From positions 16,629,001 to 16,693,000 of the forward strand of contig NC_071351.1 of assembly GCF_027744825.2 (NCBI RefSeq): DNA of 64,000 nucleotides. The letters run 5' to 3'. The position numbers and the translations under genes were made by a program. The notes under the pieces are model-generated. The model did not search any database, had not been told where the DNA came from, and saw only the letters and a program-made list of their open reading frames with translations. Below are positions 1 through 13,100 of the stretch, piece after piece. Origin of the DNA: Synchiropus splendidus. Its lineage: Eukaryota > Chordata > Actinopteri > Syngnathiformes > Callionymidae. Each line of letters opens with the position of its first letter. The first letter of the stretch is position 1.

Positions 1-340
1 AGACCCTGTTTGTCATAGTGGGAGCTGAAAATTTCATGTTCTGATGCTTCCCTGCAAAGTTAAGGAACAATGCAGAAAACGCCTCTTCAGCCGGAGATAA
101 TGTGGGTTCCGGAGCGGCAAACGTAAAAATGTTGATAACTTTGGAAAAACATATCAGACAGCTTAGATTTAATGTGCAACGACTAGAAAGACCCTTTCTG
201 CTATAGTGGGATGTGAAAATTTCATGTTCTGAAGCTTCCCTGCAAAGTTATGGCACAATGCAGAAAACGCGTTTTCAGCCTGAGATAAGGTGGGTTCCGG
301 AACACCAAACTTAAAAATGTTGATAACTTTGGAAAAACAC
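1..340. repeat. Segment repeated 12 monomers downstream (matches about 2257-2596)
   Basis: The window's first 340 bases recur at an offset of 2256 bp, exactly 12 x 188. Diagnostic features shared by both copies are 'ctgtttgtcatag', 'gaaaacgcctcttcagcc', 'gagataatgtggg', 'gaaaaacatatcagac', 'tttaatgtgcaacgac' and 'gtgggatgtgaaaat'. They differ at a few bases, for example 'cagccgg' against 'cagcccg'. The left copy is cut by the window edge, so its full length is unknown. Confidence 0.8.
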
Positions 341-424
341 TTCAGACAGCTTAGATTTGATGTGCAACTACGAGAAAGACCCTGTCTGTTATAGTGGGAG
401 TTGAAAATTTCATGTTCTGAAGCT

Positions 425-1173
425 TCCCTGCAAAGTTATGGCACAATGCAGAAAACGCGATTTCAGCCTGAAAAAAGGTGGGTTCCGGAACGCCAAACAT
501 AAAAATGTTGATAACTTTGGAAAAAAACTTCATACAGCTTAGATTTGATGTGCAACTACGAGAAAGACCCTTTCTGCTATAGTGGGAGGTGAACATTTCA
601 TGTTCTGAGGCTTCCCTGCAAAGTAATGGCACAATGCAGAAAACGCGTTTTCAGCTTGAGATAAGGTCGATTCCGGAACGCCATACATAAAAATGTTGAT
701 AACTTTGGAAAAACACTTCAGACAGCTTAGATTTGATGTGCAACTACTAGAAAGACCCTTTCTGCTATAGTGGGAGGTGAACATTTCATGTTCCGTAGCT
801 TCCCTGCAAAGTAATGGCACAATCCAGAAAACGCATTTTCAGCCTGAGATAAGGTCGATTCCGGAACGCCAAACATAAAAATGTTGATAACTTTCGAAAA
901 ACACTTCAGACAGCTTAGATTTGATGTGCAACTACTAGAAAGACCCTTTGTGCTATAGTGGGAGGTCAAAATTTCATGTTCTGAAGCTTCCCTGGAAAGT
1001 TATGGGACAATGCGTGAAACGCGTTTTCAGCCTGAGATAAGGTCGATACCGGAACGCCAAACATAAAAATGTTGATTACTTTCGAAAAACACTTCAGACA
1101 GCTTAGATTTGATGTGCAACTACTAGAAAGACCCTTTGTGCTATAGTGGGAGGTGAAAATTTCATGTTCTGAA
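425..1173. repeat. Duplicated block, copy 1 of a 30-monomer offset pair (partner 6067-6816)
   Basis: About 750 bp, four monomers, recurs at 6067-6816 with an offset of about 5643 bp (30 monomers plus 3 bp). The shared marks are 'cgcgatttcagcctgaaaaa', 'catgttccgtagcttccc', 'cacaatccag', 'ggaaagttatgggacaatgc' and 'cctttgtgctatag'. After 1173 the two copies diverge ('gatttccagc' against 'tttccatgc'). Confidence 0.8.
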
Positions 1174-4100
1174 GATTTCCAGCAAAGTTATGGCATAAAG
1201 CAGAAAAACGCGTTTTCAGCCAGAGATAAGGTGGGTTCCGGAACGCCAAACTTAAAAATGTTGATAACTTTGGAAAAACACTTCAGACAGCTTAGATTTG
1301 ATGTGCAACTACTAGAAAGACCCTTTCTGCTACAGTGGGAGGTTAAAATTTCATGTTCTGAAGCTTCCCTGCAAAGTTATGGCACAATGCAGAAAACGCG
1401 TTTTCAGCCCGAGATAATGTGGGTTCCGGAGCGGCAAACGTAAAAATGTTGATAACTTTGGAAAAACATATCAGACAGCTTAGATTTAATGTGCAACGAC
1501 TAGAAAGACCCTTTCTACTATAGTGGGAGGTGAAAATTTCATGTTCTGAAGCTTCCCTGCAAAGTTATGGCACAATGCAGACCACGCGTTTTCAGCCTGA
1601 GATAAGGTGGGTTCCGGAACACCAACCTAAAAAATGTTGATAGCTTTCGAAAAACACTTCAGACAACTTAGATTTGATGTGCAACTACTAGAAAGACCCT
1701 ATCTGTTATAGTGGGAGTTGAAAATTTCATGTTCTGAAGCTTCCCTGCAAAGTTAAGGAACAATGCAGAAACCGCGTTTTCAGCCTGAGATAAGGTGGGT
1801 TCCGGAACGCCAAACATAAAACTGTTTATAACTTTGGAAAAACGCTTCAGACAGCTTAGATTTGATGTGCAACTACTAGAAAGACCCTTTCTGCTACAGT
1901 GGGAGGTTAAAAATTCATGTTCTGAAGCTTCCCTGCAAAGTTATGGCACAATGCAGAAAACATGTTTTCAGCCAGAGATAAGGAGGGTTCCGGAACGCCA
2001 AACATAAAAATGTTGATAATTTGGAAAAAACATTTCAGACACCTTAGATTTGATGTGTAACTACTAAAAAGATCTTTCTGCTATAGTGGGAGGTGAAACT
2101 TTCATGTTCTGAAGCTGTCCGTCAAAGTTATGGCACAATGCAGAAAACGCGTTTTCAGCCTGAGACAAGGTGGGTTCCGGAACGGCAAGCAGAAAAATGT
2201 TGATAACTTTGGAAAAACACTTCAGACAGATTAGATTTGATGTGCAACTATTAGAAAGACCCTGTTTGTCATAGTGGGAGCTGAAAATTTCATGTTCTGA
2301 TGCTTCCCTGCAAAGTTAAGGAACAATGCAGAAAACGCCTCTTCAGCCCGAGATAATGTGGGTTCCGAAGCGGCAAACGTAAAAATGTTGATAACTTTGG
2401 AAAAACATATCAGACAGCTTAGATTTAATGTGCAACGACTAGAAAGACCCTTTCTGCTATAGTGGGATGTGAAAATTTCATGTTCTGAAGCTTCCCTGCA
2501 AAGTTATGGCACAATGCAGAAAACGCGTTTTCAGCCTGAGATAAGGTGGGTTCCGGAACACCAAACTTAAAAATGTTGATAACTTTGGAAAAACACTTCA
2601 GACAGCTTAGATTTGATGTACAACGACTAGAAAGACCCTTTCTGCTATAGTGGGAGGTGAAAATTTCATGTTCTGAAGCTTCCCTGCAAAGTTAAGGCAC
2701 AATGAAGAAAACGCGTTTTCAGCCCGAGATAAGGTCGTTTCCGGAACGCCAACCTAAAAAATGTTGATAGCTTTCGAAAAACACTTCAGACAACTTAGAT
2801 TTGATGTCCAACTACTAGAAAGACCCTGTCTGTTATAGTGGGAGTTGAAAATTTCATGTTCTGAAGCTTTCCTGCAAAGTTAAGGAACAATGCAGAAACC
2901 GCGTTTTCAGCCTGAGATAAGGTGGGTTCCGGAACGCCAAACATAAAAATGTTTATAACTTTGGAAAAACACTTCAGACAGCTCAGATTTGATTTGCAAC
3001 TACTAGAAAGACCCTTTCTGCTATAGTGGGATGTTAAAATTTCATGTTCTGAAGCTTCCCTGCAAAGTTATGGCACAATGCAGAAAACGCTTTTTCAGCC
3101 TGAGATAAGGAGGGTTCCGGAACGCCAAACATAAAAATGTTGATAACTTTGGAAAAAACATTTCAGACAGCTTAGATTTGATGTGCAACTACATTAAAGA
3201 CCCTTGATGCTATTGTGGGAGGTTAAAATTTCATGTTCTAAAGATTCCCAGTAAAGTTATGGCACAAAGCAGAAAATGCGTTTTCAGCCAGAGATAAGGA
3301 GGGTTCCAGAACGCCTAACATAAAAATGTTGATAACTTTCGAAAAACACTTCAGACAGCTTAGATTTGATGTGCAACTACTACAAAGACCCTGTCTGTTG
3401 TAGTGGGAGTTGAAAATTTCATGTTCTGAAGCTTCCCTGCAAAGTTATGGCACAATGCAGAAAACGCGTTTTCAGCCCGAGATAAGGTCGTTTCCGGAAC
3501 ACCAACCTAAAAAATGTTGATAGCTTTCGAAAAACACTTCAGACAGAATAGATTTGATGTGCAACTATTAGAAAGACCCTGTTTGTCATAGTGGGAGTTG
3601 AAAATTTCATGTTCTGAAGCTTTCCTGCAAAGTTAAGGAACAATGCAGAAACCGCGTTTTCAGCCTGAGGTAATGTGGGTTCCAGAGCGCCAAACGTAAA
3701 AATGTTGATAACTTTGGAAAAACACTTCAGACAGCTTAGATTTGATGTACAACGACTAGAAATACCTATTCTGCTATAGTGGGAGGTGAAAATTTCATGT
3801 TCTGAAGCTTCCCTGCAAAGTTATGGCACAATGCAGAAAACGCGTTTCCAGCCTGAGGTAATGTGGGTTCCAGAGCGCCAAACGTAAAAATGTTGATAAC
3901 TTTGGAAAAACACTTCAGACAGCTTAGATTTGATGTACAACGACTAGAAATACCTATTCTGCTATAGTGGGAGGCGAACATTTCATGTTTTGAAGCTTCC
4001 CTGCAAAGTTATGGCACAATGCGTAAAACGCGTTTTCAGCCTGAGATAAGGTTGATTCCGGAACGCCAAACATAAGAATGTTGATAACTTTGGAAAAACA

Positions 4101-7100
4101 CTTCAGACAGCTTAGATTTGATGTGCAACTACTAGAAAGTCCCTTTCTGCTATAGTGGGAAGTTAAAATTTCATGTTCGGAAGCTTCCACGCAAAGTTAT
4201 GGCACAATGCAGAAAATGCATTTTCATCCTGAGATAAGGTCGATTCCGGAACGCCACACATAAAAATGTTGATAACTTTCGAAAAACACTTCAGACAGCT
4301 TAGATTTGATGTGCAACTACTAGAAAGACCCTTTCTGCTATAGTGGGAGGTTAAAATTTCATGTTCTGAAGCTTCCCTGCAGAGTTATGGCACAATGCAG
4401 AAAACGCATTTTCAGCCTCAGATAAGGTGGATTCCGGAACGCCAAACATAAAAATGTTGATAACTTTGGAAAAACACTTCAGACAGCTTAGATTTGATGT
4501 GCAACTACTAGAAAGACCCTTTCTGCTATAGTGGGAGGTGAACATTTCATGTTCTGAAGCTTCCCTGCAAAGTTATGGCACAATGCGTAAAAACGCGTTT
4601 TCAGCCTTAGATAAGGTCGATTCCGGAAAGTTAAACATAAAAATATTGATAACTTTGGAAAAACACTTCAGACACCTTAGATTTGATGTGCAATTACTAG
4701 AAAGACCCTTTCTGCTATAGTGGGAGGTGAAAATTTCATGTTCTAAAGGTTCCCTGCAAAGCTATGGCACAATGCGTAAAACGCGTTTTCAGCCTGAGAT
4801 AAGGTAGTTTCCGGAACGCCACTCATAAAAATGTTGATAACTTTCGAAAAACACTTCAGACAGCTTAGATTTGATGTGCAACTACTAGAAAGACCCTTTC
4901 TGCTATAGAGGGAGGTTAAAATTTCATGTTCTGAAGCTTCCCTGCAAAGTAATGGCACAATGCAGAAAACGCGTTTTCAGCCTGAGATAAGGTCGATTCC
5001 GGAACGCCAAACATAAAAATGTTGATAACTTTGGAAAAACACTTCAGACAGCTTAGATTTGATGTGCAACTACTAGAAAGACCCTTTCTGCTATAGTGGG
5101 AGGTGAACATTTCATGTTCTGAACTTTCCCTGAGAAGCTATGACACAATGCAGAAAACGCGTTTTCAGCATGAGATAAGGTGGGTTCCGGAACGCCAATC
5201 GTAAAAATGTTAATAACTTTCGAAAAACATTTCAGACAGCTTAGATTTGATGTGCAACTACTAGAAAGAACCTTTCTGCTATAGTGGGAGCTCAAAATTT
5301 CATGTTCTGAAGCTTCCCTGGAAAGTTATGGGACAATGCAGAAAATGCATTTTCATCCTGAGATAAGGTGGATTCCGGAACGCCACACATAAAAATGTTG
5401 ATAACTTTCGAAAAACACTTCGGACAGCTTAGATTTGATGTGCAACTACTAGAAAGACCCTTTCTGCTACAGTGGGAGGTGAAAATGTCATGTTCTGAAG
5501 CTTCCTTGCAAAGTTATGGCACAATGCAGAAAATGCGTTTTCAGCCTGAGATAAGGTTGATTCCGGAACGCCAAACATAAAAATGTTGATAACTTTGGAA
5601 AAACACTTCAGACATCTTAGATTTGATGTGCAACTACTAGAAAGACCCTTTCTGCTATAGTGGGAGGTGAACATTCCATGTTCTGAAGCTTCCCTGCAAT
5701 GTAATGGCACAATGCAGAAAACGCGTTTTCAGCTTGAGATAAGGTGTGTTCCGGAACGCCAAACATAAAAATGTTGATAATTTTCGAAAAGCACTTCAGT
5801 CAGCTTAGATTTGATGTGCAACTACTAGAAAAACCCTTTCTGCTATAGTGGGAGGTCAAAATTTCATGTTCTGAAGCTTCCCTGCAAAGTTATGGCACAA
5901 TGCAGAAAACGCGTTTTCAGCACAAGATAAGGTCGTGTCCGGAACGCCAACCTAAAAAATGTTGATCGCTTTCGAAAAACACTTCAGACAACTTAGATTT
6001 GATGTGCAACTACTAGAAAGACCCTGTCTGTTACAGTGGGAGTTGAAAATTTCATGTTCTGAAGCTTCCATGCAAAGTTATGGCACAATGCAGAAAACGC
6101 GATTTCAGCCTGAAAAAAGGTGGGTTCCGGAACGCCAAACATAAAAATGTTGATAACTTTGGAAAAAACATTTCAGACAGCTTAGATTTGATGTGCAAGT
6201 ACGAGAAAGACCCTTTCTGCTATAGTGGGAGGTGAACATTTCATGTTCTGAGGCTTCCCTGCAAAGTAATGGCACAATGCAGAAAACGCGTTTTCAGCTT
6301 GAGATAAGGTCGATTCCGGAACGCCATACATAAAAATGATGATAACTTTGGAAAAACACTTCAGACAGCTTAGATTTGATGTGCAACTACTAGAAAGACC
6401 CTTTCTGCTATAGTGGGAGGTGAACATTTCATGTTCCGTAGCTTCCCTGCAAAGTAATGGCACAATCCAGAAAACGCGTTTTCAGCCTGAGATAAGGTCG
6501 ATTCCGGAACGCCAAACATAAAAATGTTGATAACTTTCGAAAAACACTTCAGACAGCTTAGATTTGATGTGCAACTACAAGAAAGACCCTTTGTGCTATA
6601 GTGGGAGGTCAAAATTTCATGTTCTGAAGCTTCCCTGGAAAGTTATGGGACAATGCGTGAAACGCGTTTTCAGCCTGAGATAAGGTCGATTCCGGAACGC
6701 CAAACATAAAAATGTTGATTACTTTCGAAAAACACTTCAGACAGCTTAGATTTGATGTGCTACTACTAGAAAGACCCTTTGTGCTATAGTGGGAGGTGAA
6801 AATTTCATGTTCTGAAGTTTCCATGCAAAGTTATGGCACAATGCAGAAATCGCGTTCTCAGCCTGAGATAAGGTGCGTTCCGGAACGCCAAACATAAAAA
6901 TGTTGATAACTTTGGAAAAAACATTTCAGACAGCTTAGATTTGATGTGCAACTACTAGAAAGACCCTTTCTGCTATAGTGGGAGGTGAAAATTTCATGTT
7001 CTGAAGATTTCCAGCAAAGTTATGGCATAAAGCAGAAAACGCGTTTTCAGCCAGAGATAAGGTGGGTTCCGGAACGCCAAACTTAAAAATGTTGATAACT

Positions 7101-10100
7101 TTGGAAAAACACTTCAGACAGCTTAGATTTGATGTGCAACGACTAGAAAGACCCTTTCTACTATAGTGGGAGGTGAAAATTTCATGTTCTGAAGATTCCC
7201 AGCAAAGTTATGGCATAAAGCAGAACACGCGTTTTCAGCCAGAGATAAGGTGGGTTCCGGAACGCCAAACATAAAAATGTTGATAACTTTGGAAAAAAAA
7301 CTTCATACAGCTTTGATTTGATGTGCAACTACTAGATAGACCCTTTCTGCTATAGTGGGAGGTGAAAATTTCATTTTCTGAAGCTTCCCTGCAAAGTTAT
7401 CCCACAATGCAGAAAACGCGTTTTCAGCTTGAGATAAGGTCGATTTCGGAACGCCATACATAAGAATGTTGATAACTTTGGAAAAACACTTCAGACAGCT
7501 TAGATTTGATGTGCAACTACTAGAAAGACCCTTTCTGCTATAGTGGGATGTTAAAATTTCATGTTCATAAGCTTCCCTGCAAAGTTATGGCAAAATATGT
7601 TAAACGCAATTTCAGGCTGAGATAAGGTGGGTTCCGGAACGCCAAACATAAAAATGTTGATAAATTTAGAAAAACACTTCAGACAGCTAAGATTTGATGT
7701 GCAACTACTAGAAAGACCCATTCTGCTATAGTGGGAAGTTAAAATTTCATGTTCTGAAGCTTCCCTGCAAAGTTATGGCACAATGCGTGAAACGCGTTTT
7801 CAGCCTGAGATAAGGTCGATTCCGAAACGCCAAACATAAAAATGTTGATAACTTTGGAAAAACACTTCAGACTGCTTAGATTTGATGTGCAACTACTAGA
7901 AAGACCCTGTCTGCTATAGTGGGAGGAGAAAATTTCATGTTCTGAAGTCTCCATGCAAAGTTATGGCACAATGCAGAAAACGCGTTTTCAGCCTGAGATA
8001 AGGGGGGTTTCGGAACGCCAAACATAAAAATGTTGTTAACTTTCGAAAAACACTTCAGACAGCTTAGATTTGATGTGCAACTACTAGAAAGACCCGTTCT
8101 GCTACAGTGGGACATGAAAATTTCATGTTCTGAAGCTTCCCTGCAAAGTTATGGCACAATGCGTAAAACGCGTTTTCAGCCTGAGATAAGGTTGATTCCG
8201 GATCGCCAAACATAAGAATGTTGATAACTTTGGAAAAACACTTCAGACAGCTTAGATTTGATGTGCAACTACTAGAAAGACCCTGTCTGCTATAGTGGGA
8301 GGTGAAATTTTCATGTTCTGAAGCTTCCCTGTAAAGTTATGGCACAATGCAGAAAACGCGTTTTCGGCCTGAGATAAGGTCGATTCAGGAACACCAAACA
8401 TAAAAATGTTGAAAACTTTCGAAAAACACTTCAGACAGCTTAGATTTGATGTGCAACTACGAGAAAGACCCTTTCTGCTATGGTGGGAGGTGAAAATTTC
8501 ATGTTCTGAAGCTTCCCTGCAAAGTCATTGCACAATGCAGAAAACCTGTTTTCAGCCTGAGATAAGGTGGTTTCCAGAACGCCAAACATAAAAATGATGA
8601 TAACTCAGGAAAAACTCTACAGACAGCTTAGATTTGATGTGCAACTACTAGAAATACCCTTTCTGATATAGTGGGAGGAGAAAATTTGATGATCTGAAGT
8701 CGCCCTGCAAAGTTATGGCACAATGCAGAAAACGCGTTTTCAGCCTGAGATAAGGTGGGTTCCAGAACGCCAAACATAAAAATGTTGATAACTTTGGAAA
8801 AGCACTTCAGACAGCTTAGATTTGATGTGCAACTACGAGAAAGACCCTTTCTGCTATAGTGGGAGGTGAAAATATCATGTTCTGAAACTTCCCTGCAAAG
8901 TTATGGCACAATGCGTAAAACCCGTTTTCAGCCTGAGATGAGGTTGATATCAGAACGCCAAACATAAAAATGTTGATAACTCAGGAAAAACTCTACAGAC
9001 AGCTTAGATTTGATGTGCAACTACGAAAAAGACCCTTTCTGCTATAGTGGGAGGTGATAATATCATGTTAAGAAGCTTCCCTGCAAAGTTATGGCACAAT
9101 GCGTAAAACGCGTTTTCAGCCTGAGATGAGGTTGATTTCAGAACGCCAAACATAAAAATGTTGATAACTCAGGAAAAACTCTACAGACAGCTTAGATTTG
9201 ATGTGCAAGTACTAGAAATACCCTTTCTGCTCTAGTGGGAGGTGAAAACTTCATGTTGTAAAGCTTCCCTGCAAAGTTATGGCACAATGCAGAAAACGCG
9301 TTTTCAGCCTGAGATAAGGTGGGTTCCAGAACGCCAAACAAAAAAATGTTGATAACTTTGGAAATACACTTCAGACAGCTTAGATTTGATGTGCAACTAC
9401 TAGAAATACCCTTTCTGCTATAGTGGGGGAGAAAATTTCATGTTCTGAAGTCTCCCTGCAAAGTTATGGCAAAATGCAGAAAACGCGTTTTCAACCTGAG
9501 ATAAGGTGGGTTCCAGAACGCCAAACATAAAAATGTTGATAACTTTGGAAAAACACTTCAGACAGCTTAGATTTGATGTGCAACTACTAGAAAGACCCTT
9601 TCTGCTATAGTGGGAGGTGAAAATTTCATGTTCTGAAGCTTCCCTGCAAAGTTATGGCACAATGCGTGAAACGCGTTTTCAGCCTGAGATGAGGTTGATT
9701 TCAGAACGTCAAACATAAAAATGTTGATAACTCAGGAAAAACACTTCAGACAGCTTAGATTTGATGTGAGACTACTAGAAAGACCCTTTCTGCTATAGTG
9801 GGATATGAAAATTTCATGTTCTGAAGCTTCCCTGCAAAGTTATGGCAGAATGCGTAAATCGTGTTTTCAGCCTGAGATAAGGTCGATTCCGGAACGCCAA
9901 ACATAAAAGTTTGAAAACTTTCGACAAACACTTCAGACAGCTTAGATTTGATGTGCAACTACGAGAAAGACCCTTTCTGCTATAGTGGGAGGTGAAAATT
10001 CCATGTTCTGAAGCTTCCCTGCAAAGTTATGGCACAATGCAGAAAACGCGTTTTCAGCCTGAGATAAGGTCGATTCCGGAACGCCAAACATAATAATGTT

Positions 10101-13100
10101 GATAACTCAGGAAAAACACTTCAGACAGCTTAGATTTGATGTGAGACTACTAGAAAGACCCTTTCTGCTATAGTGGGATATGAAAATTTCATGTTCTGAA
10201 GCTTCCCTGCAAAGTTATGGCAGAATGCGTAAATCGCGTTTTCAGCCTGAGATAAGGTCGATTCCAGAACGACAAACATAAAAATGTTGATAACTTTGGA
10301 AAAACACTTCAGACAGCTTAGATTTGATGCGCAACTACTAGAAAGACCCTGTCTGCTATAGTGGGAGGAGAAAATTTCATGTTCTGAAGTCTCCATGCAA
10401 AGTTATGGCACAATCCAGAAAACGCGTTTTCAGCCTGAGATAAGGGGGGTTTCGGAACGCCAAACATAAAAATGTTGATAACTCTCGAAAAACACTTCAG
10501 ACAGCTTAGATTTGATGTGCAACTACTAGAAAGACCCGTTCTGCTACAGTGGGACTTGAAAATTTCATGTTCTGAAGCTTCCCTGCAAAGTTATGGCACA
10601 ATGCGTAAAACGCGTTTTCAGCCTGAGATAAGGTTGATTCCGGATCGCCAATCATAAAAATCTTGATAACCTTGGAAAAAAACTTCAGACAGCTTAGATT
10701 TGATGTGCAACTACTAGAAAGACCCTTTCGGCTATTGTGGGAGGTTAAAATTTCATGTCCTGAAGCTTCCTTGCAAAGTTATGGCACAATGCAGAAAACG
10801 CCTTTTCAGCCTGAGATAAGGTTGATTCCCGAACGATAAACATAAAAATGTTCATAACTTTGGAAGAACACTTCAGACAGCTTACATTTGATGTGCAACA
10901 TCTAGAAAGACCTTTTCTGCTATAGTGGGAGGTGAACATTTCATGTTCTGAAGCTTCCCTGAAAAGTAATGGCACAATGCGTAAAACGCGTTTTCAGCCT
11001 GAGATAAGGTCGATTCCGGAATGCCAAACATAAAAATGTTGATAACTTTGGAAAAACACTACAGACAGCTTAGATTTGATGTGCAACTACTAGAAAGACC
11101 CTTTCTGCTATAGTGGGATGTGAACATTCCATGTTCTGAAGCTTCCCTGCAAAGTTATTGCACAATGTGTAAATCGTGTTTTCAGCCTAACATAAGGTCG
11201 ATTCCGGAACGCCAAACATAAAAATGTTGATAACTTTGGAAAAACACATCAGACAGCTTAGATTTGATCTGCAACTACTAAAAAGACCCTTTCTGCTATA
11301 GTGGGAGGTGAACATTTCATGTTCTGAAGCTTCCCTGCAAAGTTATGGCACAATGCAGACAATGCGTTTTCAGCCTGAGATAAGGTCGATTCTGGAACGC
11401 CAAACATAAAAATGTTGATAACTTTCGAAAAACACTTCAGACAGCTTAGATTTGATTTGCAACTACTGGATAGACCCTATCTGCTATAGTGGGAGGTGAA
11501 CATTTCATGTTCTGAAGCTTCCCTGTAAAGTTATGGCACAATGCAGAAAACGCGTTTTCAGCTTGAGATAAGGTCGATTCCGGAACGCCAAACATAAAAA
11601 TGTTGATAACCTTGGAAAAAAAACTTCAGACAGCTTAGATTTGATGTGCAACTACTAGAAAGACCCTTTCGGCTATTGTGGGAGGTGAAAATTTCATGTC
11701 CTGAAGCTTCCCTGCAAAGTTATGGCACAATGCAGAAAATGCGTGTTCAGCCTGAGATAAGGTGGGTTCCGGAACGCCAAAAGTAAAAATGTTGATAACT
11801 TTGGAAAAACATTTCAGACAGCTTAGATTTGATGTGCAACTACTAGAAAGTCCCTTTCTGCTATAGTGGGAGGTGAACATTTCATGTTCTGAAGCTTCCC
11901 TGCAAAGTTATTGCACAATGCGTAAAACGCGTTTTCAGCCTGAGATAAGGTCGATTCCGAAACGCCAAACATAAAAATGTTGATAACTTTGGAAAAACAC
12001 ATCAGACAGCTTAGATTTGTTGTGCACCTACTAGAAAGACCCTTTCTGCTATAGTGGGAGGTTACAATTTCATGTTCGGAAGCTTCCATGCAAAGTTATG
12101 GCACAATGCAGAAAACGCGTTTTCAGCCAGAGATAAGGTGGGTTCCAGAACGCCAAACATAAAAATGTTGATAACTTTGGAAAAATACTTCAGACAGCTT
12201 AGATTTGATGTGCAACTACTAGAAAGACCCTTTCGTCGATAGTGGGAGGTGAAAATTTAATGTTCTGAAGATTCCCTGCAAAGTGATGGCAGAATGCGTA
12301 AATCTTGTTTTCAGCCTGAGATATGGTCGATTCCGGAACACCGAACATAAAAGTGTTGATAACTTTGGAAAAACACTTCAAACAGCTTTGATTTGATGTG
12401 CACCTACTCGAAAGACCCTTTCTGCTATAGTGGGAGGTTAAAATTTCATGTTCAGAAGCTTCCCTGAAAAGTTATGGCACAATGCAGAAAACGCGTTTTC
12501 GGCCTGAGATAAGGTCGATTCAGGAACACCAAACATAAAAATGTTGAAAACTTTCGAAAAACACTTCAGACAGCTTAGATTTGATATGCAACTACTAGAA
12601 ATACCCTTTCTGCTCTTGTGGGAGGTGAAAATTTCATGTTCTAAAGCTTCCCTGCAAAGTTATGGCACAATGCGTAAAACGCGTTTTCAGCCTGAGATGA
12701 GGTTGATTTCAGAACGCCAAACATAAAAATGTTGATAACTCAGGAAAAACTCTACAGACAGCTTAGATTTGATGTGCAACTACTAGAAATACCCTTTCTG
12801 CTCTAGTGGGAGGTGAAAATTTCATGTTGTAAAGCTTCCCTGCAAAGTTATGGCACAATGCAGAAAACGCGTTTTCAGCCTGAGATAAGGTGGGTTCCAG
12901 AACGCCAAACAAAAAAATGTTGATAACTTTGGAAATACACTTCAGACAGCTTAGATTTGATGTGCAACTACTTGAAATACCCTTTCTGCTATAGTGGGGC
13001 AGAAAATTTCATGTTCTGAAGTCTCCCTGCAAAGTTATGGCACAATGCAGAAAACGCGTTTTCAACCTGAGATAAGGTGGGTTCCAGAACGCCAAACATA

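Larger units (their letters stand above)
1..8590. repeat. Satellite zone A: 'ttccggaacg' type monomers with the 'ctgtttgtcatag' subfamily
   Basis: Most units here keep 'ggttccggaacgcc' or 'gattccggaacgcc'. A distinct subfamily with 'ctgtttgtcatag', 'tgatgcttccc' and 'gttaaggaacaatg' occurs at about 1-60 and 2257-2330, with a relative near 3577. A second one with 'gaagattcccagcaaag' and 'ggcataaagcag' occurs at about 3240 (relative), 7009 and 7195. Both subfamilies reappear at 40.7-43 kb and 49-50.4 kb but are scarce between, so the outer zones share ancestry. No genes are present. Confidence 0.75.

Noticed and set aside
897..912. CENP-B box in 'ttcgaaaaacacttc'
   Set aside because: The TTCG and A positions fit, but the required CGGG is 'cttc'. 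No monomer I read has a full CENP-B box on either strand.
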